Shown: positions 27,601 through 41,608 of the stretch, in pieces | Layout: each line of letters begins with the position of its first letter | Position numbering within the stretch: position 1 is the first letter of the stretch | DNA from: Gymnorhina tibicen | Lineage: Eukaryota > Chordata > Aves > Passeriformes > Artamidae | Assembly: GCA_013399875.1 (NCBI GenBank) | Contig: VXAZ01005694.1 | Span: 1,287,331 to 1,351,330, forward strand | Length of the DNA stretch: 64,000 bases | Reading direction: 5' to 3' | The notes under the pieces: model-generated | The model's input: the letters and a program-made list of their open reading frames with translations, nothing else | What the model was told of the DNA's origin: nothing | Databases searched by the model: none | Position numbers and translations under genes: made by a program

Positions 27601-30600
27601 TCTGGAGAACTGTGTATTTTGGCTCTGGAAAAAAAGATGAAAAACCATTGTAGAAATGGTAGTTGTTTAAGCTGTCGTTGCTTTCTGCCTGCTTAGGCAA
27701 GGCCTAATTAGCTGCTTCCTTGCAAGCCTGTAATAATTGTGATATCTTTAGCAGCTTTGTGGTACAACTTCACCCCATGAACGACAGAACTCCACAGATG
27801 GTTTACATTCTCCTGAACAAAACATACTCCAGGAGAGTAGGCATGCTCTGGAGCCCTGCTCTTTGTGCAACTTGCTAGCTGAAGATGGTAAGTCAGATAG
27901 GTTTTCAAGCTGAATTAAAGTAATTTGTGAAAATTAGGTTTTTGACCATATTTTTGATTCAGAGCCATATTGGTAGCTTACAACTTTTTCTTTTGTTGAG
28001 AGAAACTCCCTAGTGCAAATAAAGTATGAAAGCTTGTGAAGTGTTGCTCTGAATTCTTAGATAATTAGATGATCACACCTAAAATAGAGAGGTGCCAGAG
28101 CCTAAAGGTTGATCTTTTCCAAGTTACAACACACCCAGTGTGTTGTTTGCCACTACAGATGGGCTGTAATTATGTTTTGTTTGTATACCTGCCTTTTTTT
28201 TTTTCTGTGCTTACCTCTGCCTCTCCATCTGAAATCCGTGCAAGGAAACATGCCAACCAGTTGGCACAGATATTGTACGTTCCCTGTGTCAGGATTCCAG
28301 AAGAAACGGGATCAAGATTGTCTTTTGTCTTGTTCCGTAGCTTTGTGGAAGAGGGCTTGAGGGGGAATGTCTGGGGACACTTGAGAAGTCTCAGGTGCTG
28401 ACCTGTGAACTCAGTGAGACAAATGTATTTTGTCAGGCACCCGACCAAGAGCTCTGAGAACACTCTTGGAGAGTGGGAATAATACTGCTCTTCATATGTT
28501 CTGTCCTTAAGCATCAAACCTTAGGGTAATTGACATCCCACGAGCTTATTACCCTTGCACAAAAATAAATCTGTGGCTATTTGTATAATTTTCCTGTAAA
28601 ATTATAGGAAACATAATCTAGACAGCTAAGGCTTATTCCTCCTGTTATTTTTTTTTAGTCTAATTTTAAATTACTTGAACAACAGACTTCCACAACTTCC
28701 CTTGAGTGTGCCAAGTTGATAATAGAGCAAACATTGAGTTTGACTCTGTTCCACGACAGCCCTGATGTGGGTATGAGCTTTTCTGTACTGCTCTGTCACA
28801 GTTTCTGATGGCAGCCCTTTGGACTGCTCTAACTGATGTTTCTCCAGAATTTTTTTGGAAGCTAGTTAGCTGTAGCCCTAAGAAGTACAATTAAGATCCT
28901 GGAACAAAATTCAGCTTAGCTTTGAGTGCAAGAAAAAGGCAGTGATAAATCTACAGGTTTTTAAAAGTGAAGTTAAATATGGGGATGTTCAAAGAGCAGT
29001 TGGAGCCTTTCTTAAAGGGGTAAGCAAGATGAAATATGTCTGCATTTTTAAAGAGGTGTGTTCTTAAAGCATCCAGAAGATTTAATGGGTAGATCCAGAC
29101 AAGTAATTTTTATTCTTTCTTTGACTGTTAAGCAGGCTGGGTTCTTGGCTTTGCTCATGCAATTTCTAGTTAAACTTAGTGGTAATGCAACTTTAAAAAA
29201 AAGTCAAAAAAAAAAAGGAACTTGTTTTCCCAGACGTGTTATACGGAGGTGATTGAAACTGCAGATTTTATTTTTTAAATACTGACATAAATCTTTTCTT
29301 TTGCTGATTTTTAATATTTTTAACCTTCACTGACTTTGAAAACTCCCAAAAAGGGAGATTGTTACATTTCTTACACCCTCTGCCCTAAGGTATAAAGATA
29401 TGGGTACCTTCATGATTTGCATAAAACAGCTGAAGATCCCACAATTGCCTAAGGGATGGATCTCATCTCACCACAAACCTTGTGTTTGTTTTCCTCTTCC
29501 ATTTCTCTTGTGATAGTTGTGCTGTGTGGGGAGTCAGCTCAAATCTCTGACCTCACTGAAGAGGCTGCTTGTGATTTTGGTTTCCAAAATCAGGGGGAAG
29601 AGAAACAAATACCTTTCAGTGGTAGCATGAAATAGATATCCTAGACAGATTTAAGCAAAGCACGGATCCATATGTATGGAGATCCTGGTCGCATCTGCTG
29701 TTACAGCCTCCAATTATGCATTAGCAGGAAGGTTGTGTGGCTGCATTTCCGACCACAGAAGTGCTGTTCCTTTCTGCATTATCATCAAGTACTTAATAAT
29801 ACCAACTGATATGATTTAATGAACCCAGTGAAACCACAGGACTGGAAGAGAAAGTTGTAAAATTGAGGAACTGGTTTTGATGAACAAGCTTGTTGTCTTT
29901 GGCCTTTCTCAAGGTGGGAATGTCTGTTAGCACTTACTCTTTGGACATAGGTACTGAATTTTCTCTTGGTCATTTTTGACTGAGATTGCATTTAAAAGTG
30001 CTCAGTTTTAAGAAATGTACGCTTCAGTGATAGGAATAAGTTTTGAAATTTAGAATGGAAACATATCAAGACATTAAAAAAATGCTAAATAGACTGTATT
30101 CCTTGTTCTGTTCTCGCAGTACTATAAATGTAGGAAAAGTCTGACACTTGATTCTTCTGAGATATATTTACAGAGTTCAGCGTAGCTGACTTGCTGGTGA
30201 TGGATAACAGCTTTCCCTTTGGAATCTCCAGTGTCATTCCAGTGCAGTTATTGGTGACCGAAATAGTCCAAGAAGAGCGTCCTTAAACTTCTGGAAGAAG
30301 ATTTCTCTGTCCCCAAACTATTGCCTTCCCTGTTCTTGGCAATTTGAAATGGAGAGGTGTAGCATTGCAGGAATAGCTCTTCTTTCTGAAAGGGTTTCCT
30401 CTTCACTGAAGGATCTAAAAACAAAGGGGGGAAAAAAAAAAAGAAAACCCACTGTTGCTTTTTCTGCTCATTGTTTGTGGCAGATTCAAACCTTAAAAGA
30501 ATTGAAACAGTTTTGGTTTCCTTATCTCAAAATTTTGTATAATAGTGATCTGTAAAGTATTACTAGGGATACCAAGATACGGAGTAATTTTTTAGTGTTT

Positions 30601-33179
30601 TTAATTAAAAATAAATTTAATTAAAAAGTGTATTTTTGGTCTTTTAAGTCTAAAGAAGCCTACACCCTTTTTTTTTTTTAAGCAGTGAACTGGAAAGCTC
30701 AAGGATGCATTGGAATAATTAATTTATATAAACTTAGCAATGGTAAGGTAGCAAGTTTTAAAATTAGGCACTTCTATTCCTTCCAAAATCTTACAGCCAT
30801 AATCAGGGGTTTGTGTTTGAAATGGGCTTTGAAGAATTGAATTTTAAGGATTGTAGTAATAATTTGCAGAGCTCTAATACGTCTCCTTTGGATGTGCTTT
30901 TGATTCACTACTTGAGGAGCCAGGTCACTAAAGAAAAAACTTCCCATAAAATCTGGAATACTTGATATTGAAACTGCATATGTGCAGATTTTTCTTTAAA
31001 TGAAAACAAGGTTGTTTTTAAAAATAGAATCCCTGACTTTCCTTTTTATGCAGAGGGAAGGATGAGTATGTATGAAATGCAGAAGGAACTCGGTGAATGC
31101 TTCTACCATCACTAGCTGACCTCTTTGGGCTAAAGACTTGATTCAAGTTCTGCCTAAAAGTCATTGGTTGGGATATTTTCTTCCAAGTTTCAGCATAAAT
31201 TCCTAAGTTTTCGAGCAAGTCTGCACCATGACAGGGTACAGTAATGTGGTAGCTAAATTGAGCTTTGTACCTCTTCCTGGGCTGCCTGCTGTGAGAAGGG
31301 AGACACGGATCCTGTGCACTGAGGACACTAGAAAAGTTGTCACATTTTCAGTGCTTGTGGTATCCATGTCTAGACTAAGCCTTTCCTAAGTCTAGACTGA
31401 AGTTTTTTCCCTGGAAAAGACTTAGTGCCACTTTCTCTCCTTGCCATAGGATTTGAATGGAGGTAGTTGTTTTCTAAATAAACACAGACAAATTGTTGCC
31501 CATTTTCTTTTAACAAAAGTTCTTTCTAGTATAGACCTTTGACTGGAGAACTTCAGTGTTCCAGCGAGACTTGCTGGAAATGTTCTGTGTGGGACAGTGT
31601 AAAGAAGTATGTTCTCTATCTCCCAGCATCTGTTACCTCAGTAACCATTGCTCAGGACTTGTTTGCCCGCAGGATCAGCCTTGGCATTTACATGGCTCGT
31701 GATTGGTTTCAGGCCAGTTGCTGAAAGCAGTCTCGCTCAATCTTTCCTAGGCCTTGCCCCCTTATAAGTGCTGAGGTGATTAACTTCACTTTTAGACTGC
31801 TGGCGGGAACACACTTCCAGCTTTGACCTGGTAATCTTCTCAAATCCTGTCTCCAGACCCTCCTATTAGGGGATGAGGAAAGAAGGACCCCGGGTGTAAG
31901 AGGGTTGACCTGCTGGAGGTTCTCCAGTCCCTCACGTATGGGTGTAATAGATTCCCACTAATGCTCTTTGTAGGGTCAACCTGCTCTGCTGGTTTCTTAA
32001 CCTGTCTTCCCCCATGAGCGACCTTTTCTTTCCTAGCAAAATCACTTTTTTCCCCCAAGTACTTCTAAGGAGCTCCCGTGAACTGAGACTGGAAACAGCT
32101 TCTCATCCCAGAGGCGAACCTTATTTTATTGGTGACTTGATATGACTTTATATCATGTCAAAATTAAAATGGCAGCCCTGCAAGAACTAAAGACTCTTGA
32201 TTACACCAAAACTGAACCAGGGGTCTTTGGATTCTACAGACAGCTACTGTTTTAAATCATATTGACACGTTGCAAGTAATCCAAAAAGTGGTTTTGTAAA
32301 GGCAAAGGTAGATAATTTAAAATTGAAATGATACATTTTTGATTCCTCTCTGTACATCATTATCCTCCCTCACGGCCTTGTAACACTGACAGCACAGGAT
32401 AAGAGAGTAATCTTTGGCTTTGAACTATCTATTTAAAACCTTGTGGTTCAGTTGCCAGCTGCATAGCTATTCTTTGTTGCCTCATTGCCAGGAATTGCAC
32501 TCTGCCCTTGGAAAACATAGCACGGATTTTTTGATGTCTAATTTTTTTGCTATTAGGTGTGAATATCCTTTTTGATGTCATTACAGTGCCACTTTCATAC
32601 TGCAGCTTGTAAGAAACTCACGTGTTCTAAGTCAACGTCTGGACCAACACGACAGTCACTTCTTGAGGTTCTCTTAAATGTTATTTTTGATTCTGCCAGT
32701 GCTTGTTTACTGCAAATTCAGATGTCACCAAACTTGACCAGGAAGAACTATTTTCAAGGAGAGAAGAGGCAGTTTAGTTAAACTCTTGCACTAGGTGTTG
32801 CCTTTGTTTAGGAAGTAGAATGTAGAATGGGATTCACAGCTTCAATACCATCTACTAGAGAAGCTTCATGTGTTATCATCATGGGTTAAGCTTTCTTTTG
32901 TTTAATGTTCCATTAGGCCTGGGAATAAACTCTTGAGTTTGTTTCAGGGTAAGGAGGAAATCTGAGAACCTTAAGAGTTTCATGAATATAGGGGAAAAAG
33001 TGACTTGCTGCTTTTGGCACCCTTGACTTTACCTTTTAGGGTGATGTGTGCTGGGACTTGAGTATCTCTCCTCTCTTGTATTGCTTGGTTACATAAAAAT
33101 TAATCTGCCTGGAGGTTAAATATGCAGGTCTGTCTGTTGCAAGAGATATTATGTTAGGCTTAAAGCATCCCTTGTGACT
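21637..33179 (+). other. MICAL3: MICAL3 intron 1, second part; no gene seen
   Basis: Non-coding intronic sequence. It holds a G/T-rich low-complexity tract (listed separately), A/T homopolymer runs near 28193-28204, 29202-29217 and 30428-30442, and an AT-rich patch around 30590-30620. No exon, RNA gene or further interspersed repeat was recognised on either strand. Confidence 0.55.
24867..24958 (+). repeat. G/T-rich low-complexity tract
   Basis: About 90 bases almost free of A and C on the + strand, with a G7 run near 24873, several GGGG or GGG runs and T-runs of up to 10. Such tracts are common in bird introns. The G-runs are numerous enough that a G-quadruplex is conceivable, but the spacing is irregular. 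Confidence 0.7.
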
Positions 33180-33320
33180 CCATCCTTGGAGATACTCAAA
33201 ACCCGACTGGGCACGGTCCTGAATAACCTGTTTTAAGCTGACTCTGCTTTGAGCAGTGGGATCAACCTAGGCAATCTCCAGAGGTCTTTTCCAACCTTAA
33301 TTATTCTGTGGTTCTGCGAT
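33180..33320 (+). repeat. CR1 LINE fragment, diverged, plus strand
   Basis: Recognisable CR1 3' signatures in order: 'ccttggagatactcaaaacc', 'ctgggcacggtcctgaataa', 'tttgagcagtgggatcaacc', 'ttttccaaccttaattattc' and 'tgtggttctgcgatt'. It is more diverged than the copies at 21405 and 45752, suggesting an older insertion or a different CR1 subfamily. Confidence 0.85.
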
Positions 33321-36300
33321 TCACAATTTCTTAGTTTGACCTACTCCTCAAGCAAGAGTTTTAAGCAATATGGATTGGTGTACTTCCTTAATCAACAGCC
33401 AAATCAAGTTTCCTAACCAAGAAGAGAAAAGGAAACATGGATGCCTTTCCCCCAGAAATGATCTGTCTTCTTCTACAGCCAAGCACTGGTGTGATGAAAG
33501 CTAATGGTGTGGCAGGCCTCCAGCTTAATCCTGTCAGGGTCACCTTAGTACTGACTCCAGTTGTTGAGTGTAGCCGAGTTGGGACAGACTAGTTTTTGTT
33601 TGCATGGACATGGGCTGTTTTTCCATGAATGGGTTGTAACTACTTGTGTTCGGTGAAGGAAGCCAGGAGAGGAGCGTGCTGGAAGTTTCTCTGCTCTCCA
33701 TTCTGTCTGTAGAAAAGACTGCTGAGAGAGTGAGCCATCCAGCCTGGTCATCCCAGTCACAGAGAGTGAAAGCTGCTCTTGTTCACTTTGGGTGGTCGTT
33801 TCTGTGTCTGTGGGCATTGCACCCGACACTTGTCAGGCTGACCCAAGGTAGGACTGAAATAGATGTGGGCACAGATTGTGTGTGATGTTCAGCTGTTAAG
33901 TGAAAGTCAAACTCACCTTTAGTAATGGATTGAGTTTGTTTGCAGGTGGTTTGCATCCACACCTGCCTTGCTGCGGGTAGATGTTGCAGTGTTGTCAGCT
34001 TCTCCCACACATTCTCTACATGGCTTTAAATTCTTCCAGGGAAAGCAGCCTTTAATAGCAAGGTACCTGTTTTGTTGGCCATTTTCATTAGGTGTTACCT
34101 TACTCTAAATTTACTTACGTAAGCTCATGTTAATGTGGCATGTGGTATAACTAATAAATAGCTCTGTGCTAGAAGTGAACTGCCTTGTCCTCTGGCAGTG
34201 GAGGAATGTGGCAGTCTAATGCCTAGATCCAGCCACACAGAGTTACTAAGTGCTGGGTGAGTCCATGGAGAAGTGTGTGGTACCACGGATGTTCTCTCCA
34301 GTGTGTCCTGTGAGTTACTGAGATACCAGAATGTTGAGTAACCTCAGGGTTGCTTCCCACAGTCTATGGTGAGATGAGCTCTAGACCCTCCATGCAATAA
34401 CCTGGCAGGCTGTTTTCTCCAAAAGCAGCATGATGGGTGTAGGGGTACGTGGAAGCACTGGAACAGGTAGCAGTCCAAGCTACAGAAGGGAGAACCTCTT
34501 GTATCCAGTGAACAATGCTGTATTATGCTTGTCAAGGACAGAGTTTCACATTTCATTACAACTGGAGACTGTGAACTTGCTGCTCTGTTCTATTTCTCTA
34601 AGATCTACTACTGCACCTCAGTCTATGGCTGTTTATAAATGTGCCAGCAACCTTGGACTGAAGTCACAGACACATCTAAATACTGATCTTTCTGCTAAAC
34701 TTGAGACCCTGCTGATCTGCTTAGTGGCTGTATTACTGTCAGATCTAAGGAGTTAGCCAGGGGACTAATGAAAGTGAAGTCACTGTTCTATAGCATATGT
34801 GGAAAAGGGAAAACTGAGCTCGTTCAAGATCAGATTAGAGGAATGCTGAATCAACCACACCGTTGGGGTATTTTAGATATTTCTAAAAGCAATTCAAAGA
34901 CACAAAATAATTTTTCTTCTTTTGGGATAATGGACTCCTGGGCAACCTATAATATATGTTTGGAGCACTTAGAACAGTACTTATCTCTTAAATTCTCTTA
35001 TGTAATTTGGTGAAGTGATTATACCCGCATAGCTTGTAGTCATCTTACATTCCTTTATTAGCTGTGGGGACACAGATATGGTATAAATTGCCTGAAGTAT
35101 TTCTTTGCGTAGCATAGCTATGCCTTTGAGGGAAAAGAACATTCAAATTTCATTTTGCAAAGTAAACAACACGCAGGAGCGTACCAGCAGCTTTTAGCAT
35201 GCTGTGATTCTGCATGTGACAGTTTTCTTGAAATTATATGAACAGCCTTTCCAAACAACACTGTTATCAGTGCTGTTTCTGGCAGCTCTATGCACACAGG
35301 CAGAATTCTGGAAGTCGCTTGCCACCTTCAGCTTTCAAGGCTGTAATTCTTTAAAACAGAGGAAGAAGCAGAATTTCATCCATCCCGTCAAGGAAATGGA
35401 GTTTCAAATGACAGGGTCACCTCTCTCACACTTCTTCCCACCCCACACAACACTTGTCAGAGGACAGAGGGTTACAGAAATGGCTACAGTATCAGCTCCT
35501 TTCACAGAAAGTCATCTTCATGCAGCTAAAGGCCTTGAACCCGATAATTTTGCACAGCCTTCAATGAACTTTCAATAAAGCTGTTTCGCTTTGCATGCAA
35601 TGTTTGCAGTCATGGTTAGGAGCATGTGATTCTGGCTTGGCACATCAACCGTGCATCTATTGTCATGTCTACATCTAGATAGTAATATCAAAGCACTGGA
35701 CTAGTTTGGAGGCAAAACCATGTGGTCTGTTTCTTTTCAGTCTCAGAAAACTCTGTTTTCTTAATAACCTGAGTAATTGCCTTGGGCTTTTCTTGTTGGA
35801 GAGTACTCTAGAACCCCACTTCTCTGATTTCAAGCACTGAGTTGCAGGACGAAAGCCAGCATGTTTTTCTGCCACTCCTAGAGGTGCTTTATCCTATTCA
35901 TTACATTGCTGTAAGTAGGTCAGGAAGTAGAGGAGACTGGAAGGGCTGATCACAAGTGCTGACCACAGCCTGTGGGAATCTTCCACGTGAAGCTCCACCG
36001 GTTTCCTGGCCCATGGCATTGCTATTGCATCTCTTTTCTGAAAAGACTGCTGCATCCAAATACCATAGTTGTTTCTTTCACAAAAAGTACCGAATTGTGT
36101 TTAGAAGGGGAAGAACCTAGTTTTGGGGGAAAGGATTCCTGTTCCTGCTCTTTAAGGATCGGGGGTGCATTGCTCTGCCTTTGAGACCAACTCTACCTCT
36201 ACATTGGTGTTCTGTAGAAAGAACTAGAATTTATAGCATACACATGAAATTAAATTCAATAGTGTGAGACACTCTGACGTCCTTTCACTTGGAAACAACC

Positions 36301-39300
36301 AAGAAAGGAGAAAGTGTGATCCCTGTGACCAGTGAGTACATGAAAATGTATGCTAGTTGTGGGTTGTAGAGGTGGAAGAGGCTAAAGCAATCCCAGAATG
36401 GGCAGGAGAGGAATGTACTATACACCCTTTTGTACCATTCTCTTCTGCAGACTCATCTGGCCAAAGACACTGTACAGCTATAATTCTTCTTAAGATCACA
36501 CAACCTTCCCAAATTTCAAACTCCTGAACTCCCACCCCATACCCAACACATGCAGTTTTTTCCTCGGGAAGCCTAGGAAAAGAAAGCCTCTCTTAGTCCA
36601 GGAGAGCTTGATTTGACCTTAGCATAATGAAGATCAAGGGGGGATGTGGCATTGTCTATAAATATATGTGGGAAGGGAGGGAAAGCTAATGCATAGGTCA
36701 GCATCATCACAGGAACAGAGAGGTATAAACTTGGCCTGGAAATTAAAAGAAGGCTATTGATCATAAAAACAACTGGCTCAGGAAGAAATGTCTGAGTTGA
36801 TAATGGGGATGGGACATAAAGCATTAATAATCTCAGGTGCCACAGTGTGATAAGGGTAGGAAATTGCCCATTTTTATCATCATTAGATCCTTTTGTCTGC
36901 CTTTTGCTCTTCAAAGGAGCATTTCCCTGTTATTCCCTATAGTTACAGAACATAATGTAGAAGTTACTGTAAAAGGTGCGTGCCCAGCCGGTGGTGTCAG
37001 CCAGGGAAGGGAAACGAACTTTCATTAAAAACACACTTGAACTTTTGTTCAGCTGGGCAGTTGGACCACTGTAGGCCTCTTCCAGCTGGAATAGCCTGTT
37101 CTATCCTAGAAAATAAACAGGAGTGTTGCAGAAGTGAAAGGTTAAAAGCAAGCATTGCTTATTACTTGTGGTCACTCCCAAGTATTTCAGGAACCAAATA
37201 CTGAAGAGTTTTCTGGTTTGCCCCAGGGAATAAGAATTTTTTCCCTACAGTTAGCCAGATCTTTTGGGTCCATGGAAAAAACACTATTTTTGGTAATTCC
37301 TGGGGTGTATGTATGGCAAATGACAGGGGAATGGAGAGTAGACATGGATTTTACTGGTAGCTCCCGATGTAATAAGAAACAAATTCTTTACATTTCTCAG
37401 TCCTCAAACTGGAGAAAACGAAGCTTTCTTAATAGCAGAATTTGTTTCTGTTAGCATAAACTAATGCTAAATATATAGATGTTAAATTGTTTATTGCCAG
37501 TGAGCAACTAGAGGGAGGGTAGTTTTCAGATGCTGAAGACTCCGGGTTGTTCTGTGCAGTTAAGGCTCTCCAGGAGCACCGTATGGATTTCCAGGAAAGC
37601 AGCTACTGTCATGCTACAGTTCTGCCACCACTCCTGGTCATTCTCAGTTTGCAGAGCTGTTACCACTCCATTCTGGCTGACTGAGCCTGAAAGCAGAGGT
37701 TGAATGAAGTTGAAGAAAGTACTTTTAATTTCGGTATTTTTCTTTCCCAGTTACACCAGCAGCAGCCTGTTGGTACTGTCACTGAGAAAGCCACAAGTGA
37801 CCTGCAGTCTCTCGTGCTCCTCCTTGCTGTCTTAAAAGCATTTTGGAAAAGGGTCATTCTGGCTAGTGCTCAAATACAGGATGTTATGGAATAAGAGATT
37901 ATGGAAATCACACAGTTTGAGTCCAAGGTCCAGAACTGAGTCATCTGCCAGTGGAAACGCTGGACTGCCCTACGGGACAGATCCTGGCCTGTGAGCAGCA
38001 CAGCAGCAAAGGAGTGCCTCAGTCCTGTCAAACCATGCTGGGCAGAAGTTGTTTCACCATGCAGTCTGTGAGCATGGAGAGCTTTGCCTGTTAAGGAGGC
38101 GCACACAGGTGTCTTGCAGGTGTCTTTTTGTCTCGCACAAAAAGTGGTCATAGATCCCGTGGTGAGGGCTCCTAGACCCGTATTAAGCAAAGGCAGTGCT
38201 CATGCCCTCTCCCAGGGCTACTTTCTCTGCCAGATATCCTCAAGCTGAACCTTCCAGCTATCTGCCTCAGACCCCCAGATACCCTTGTGGAGGAATGGCC
38301 TTTATCCAAAGGAGGATGGAATTAAAAAGACTAGACAGAACAGTCCTTGAGGATGAAAGGCAAAGAGAGAAGCTTTTATGTGTCCTCGCTACTAGGTACA
38401 AATTCTGCTGATGGCATCCTTACACTTAGGTTGAATTTAATCTCTGACTAATTCATACCAAGTCTTTTCATGTCCCCACCAGTGCAGCTGTATTTGAGGA
38501 GACTGGTAATGTCTGCCTCTGGAAGCGATGACTGCCATCTTATTCCAGGAGCTGCTTGCCAAAGCCTCAGGGAGAGGAGAGTAAATCACAGAACCACCTC
38601 CACCTCTTTCCTCTAACTGATTTCCTAACAGATTTTCGTTCGCTGCGGGCACTGAGCTTGGCATGGTCTTTGCTGAGAGAGGCATCCTGCGGGCTCCACG
38701 GCTGCAGGGAAATCGCTGTCTGGGCAATTGAAACTGCTCCGTGTTTACTGGGAGTCAAATGTCCAGCCAAGTGGGGAAGGTGCTGCCTGGTTACTATTTA
38801 TAACCTGTGTAACAATACGTGCAATTGGTATTATCTGATATCCGGAGCTGAAAGTCTGATGTTGCGAGTTTTGGTTTTGCCATTCTCTCCCTACTGTTTG
38901 AATTGCTTTTCAAGATTCTGGTGTGTTTTGTAGCAGGAGAAAATGTAACCTCTTTATTCTGTCTGTTTGTTAAGGTTCAGCCAAAACGTTGAACTGGTTA
39001 TTTGTTTACAATACATTCCTGTCTGCTGGTAAAAGCTTTCCTTGTACTTATGAGGAAAATGAATGATGGAGAAGTATCAGACACACCAGATTCTGTAATA
39101 GAGACAAACTTTCCTTAAGTTGCTACACTTGATCAGTTGTCATTTGATGGTCTCTCATTTTTAGTTGCTAAAGGGTTGGATCTTGCTTTGCTTTTTAAAA
39201 TTATTGTCCTTACTGAGGATTGTGGAGCATGCCAGAGTGCAAAGGGTTGGTATTCTTATCTTGGAAAGAGGAAAGATTTACATGGGTAAATTTATTGAGG

Positions 39301-41165
39301 GTTAATACTAAACTAAGTTTAATATACTGTCAAGAGCTCCAAAATGTAAGCACAGTGAGAGTATTTTGAGGAAAGGATGGGATAGAGACTTTTTTTCCCT
39401 CTGAAAAGAAAGTCATGTCTACAGGAATGCAGCCTGGGAGTGGTTATAAAGGAGGTTTGTGGATGTGTGGAATAGACCTCAACCAAATGATCTAATTTAT
39501 GAAATAAAAGTTATAGGATTATTGTGTGGGTGTGTTTTCTTCCTGTGACAAATTGGGATTTAGCATTGTGTCCATTGAGCATGTTCAGTATTTCTCCTGT
39601 TACCTGGAAGCCTCATGCCTTTCGAGTATAATAAATAAGTTTTACTGTAAAAATGAGGTGTAACTCCATAGTGAATCTGAGAAAAAAGATTAGTCAAGCC
39701 ATGGTGGAAAGTAGCTTCCTCCTGGTTCCTTTCAAATCCTGCTTGGTGCTCTGTTCAGACTCTGCTCAGTCAGTAGTGCTCTTGTGGGGTGTGTAATTCT
39801 CCGCCTCTGCAAAATGAAATGAAATTGCTTAATTGTATATTCCAGTCTAATCTAGTGACTGATGTGGGAGGACAGTACATGGCTGTGGAGCCTGCAGAGC
39901 GTTAACAAACAGCCTGATCTAACCTGGATTGAGTTTGTTGTTGTTACCATTTCTGATTTTAGATGTACAGACGGACTGCAGAGCACATATTTTCGTGCAT
40001 AACTTGGAAGGAGAAAGGAAGGCTGGGGTAGCGGCTTGAGTTACAGCAGCAGGGTACACCCATGAGTGGTTATAAACACACTGTGGGGTTTTCTTTGGCA
40101 GCAGTGAAGCTTGAGGGTGTCACCCTGCTCTGGGGGAGCTTGGATCTTATTGGCCATGCCTGGCCTGGGGACAGGGCAGACTGGAGCATCGAATAGCTGG
40201 GATGTAGAGTGACAGATTACCAGTGACCTTATCTGCAGGTGAGTCTTTGAGTTGCTGTTCCTGGTTGGACTTCTCTTGTTAAGGGAAAGGAGGTGGCAGT
40301 TCTAGAGGTCTGGATTTAAGGTCCAGTTTCTTAGGTGGTTTTTTTTTTGATTCTGCATGTGTATTTTATGTGGTAATTATACAGGCTAAGGTTGCACCCA
40401 TGGGTTATACCATGATCCCAACCCTTCCTGAACTTGTCCTAGAATAAAGCTTGGGATTTGTTTTGTTTTTAAAATTCAGCGGTCTCTAAATGAAGTGGTT
40501 TGTGGGTTGGAGAAATCTTTATAGCTCTTTTATTCAAATGTCCATTTACTTAGATTTCTTGGCTCCCAAGAGTCTTGCGAGATGTGTCTAGGGAAGAAGA
40601 CTCCAAAATTTTGAACTTCCCCTGCTTTCTGTAATCAGTCTTCCTCCACAGAAAATGGTTATACATCCACTAAATAATCTGTAATCTGTTTGAACTGCTC
40701 TTTGCAGGGGATTTGTGATGCCATACCTAGATGACTGTGTGAGAACGGTGAAATTAGGAATCTTCTAATCCTGTTTTCTAACTCCTTTGTCCTCCACCAC
40801 TTCCTTTCAGGAAGTGCCTGCCTCTTTTCCACACCCATTACAGCTGAGAGTTGGAAGCAGCACAAATAAAACTTGCTTTCCCATGTTCATTTTTTACTGT
40901 CTGTAACTGGAATATTTGTTTTCTGAGAGTCTGGGTTTGCCAAACCATGGAGGGGTGAGCCTTGGAGTTAAAAGTCTAGGCATCTATCTGCTGTGATTAA
41001 AATAAATGCTGGCACAAATGACCAGACTTTGAGCTTGCTTCTGAGGTGCTAAGTGTTTTCTCTTAATGACTGACACAAATGAAGGTGGTTTTGGTAAATT
41101 CAGCCTCGTTTGGATCCTGTGACTCTAAGTAATGATAAGTGATCTTTGACCTATGTGAGGGGGAA
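33321..41165 (+). other. MICAL3: MICAL3 intron 1, third part; no gene seen
   Basis: Non-coding. A run of plus-strand open frames lies between 34430 and 35578 (108 and 81 residues with ATG starts, then about 120 codons opening without an ATG), ending where a stop codon overlaps an AATAAA at 35574-35579. None shows a recognisable domain, so I do not call a gene. No repeats or RNA genes were identified. Confidence 0.5.
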
Positions 41166-41608
41166 CCACAGAATCAATGAGGTTGGAAAAGACCTCTGAG
41201 ATCACCAAGTCCAACTTCTGACCAAACACCACCGTGTCAGCCAGACCACGGCACTCAGTGCCACCTCCAGTCTTTCCTTAAACACCTCCGGGGACAGTGA
41301 CTCCCCCACTCTCTGGGTAGTCTGTTCCAGTGCCTGGCCACCCTTTCACTGAAGAAATTCTTCCTGATGTCCAGTCTGAACCTCCTCTGGCACAGCTTAA
41401 GACTGTCTTCTTGTCCTGTCACTTGTTCCCTGGGAGAAGAGGCTGACCCCCTGCCGGGATACAGCCTCCTTTCTGGTGGTTGTAGAGAGTGCTAAGGTCA
41501 CTCCTGAGCTTCCTCTTCTCCAGGCTAAACACCCCCAGCTCCCTCGGCTGCTCCTCACAGGACTTGTGCTTCGGGACCCTTCACCAGCTTTGTTCTCCTC
41601 CCTGGACA
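41166..41608 (-). repeat. CR1 LINE fragment, minus strand, about 440 bp
   Basis: The longest CR1 copy here. Read on the + strand it is the reverse complement of the CR1 3' region: 'acagaatcaatgaggttgga', 'gacctctgagatcaccaagt', 'ctttcactgaagaaattctt', 'tgatgtccagtctgaacctc', then 'ttctccaggctaaacacccc'. It is 5'-truncated, with its 5' side to the right, and keeps no complete coding frame. Confidence 0.95.
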
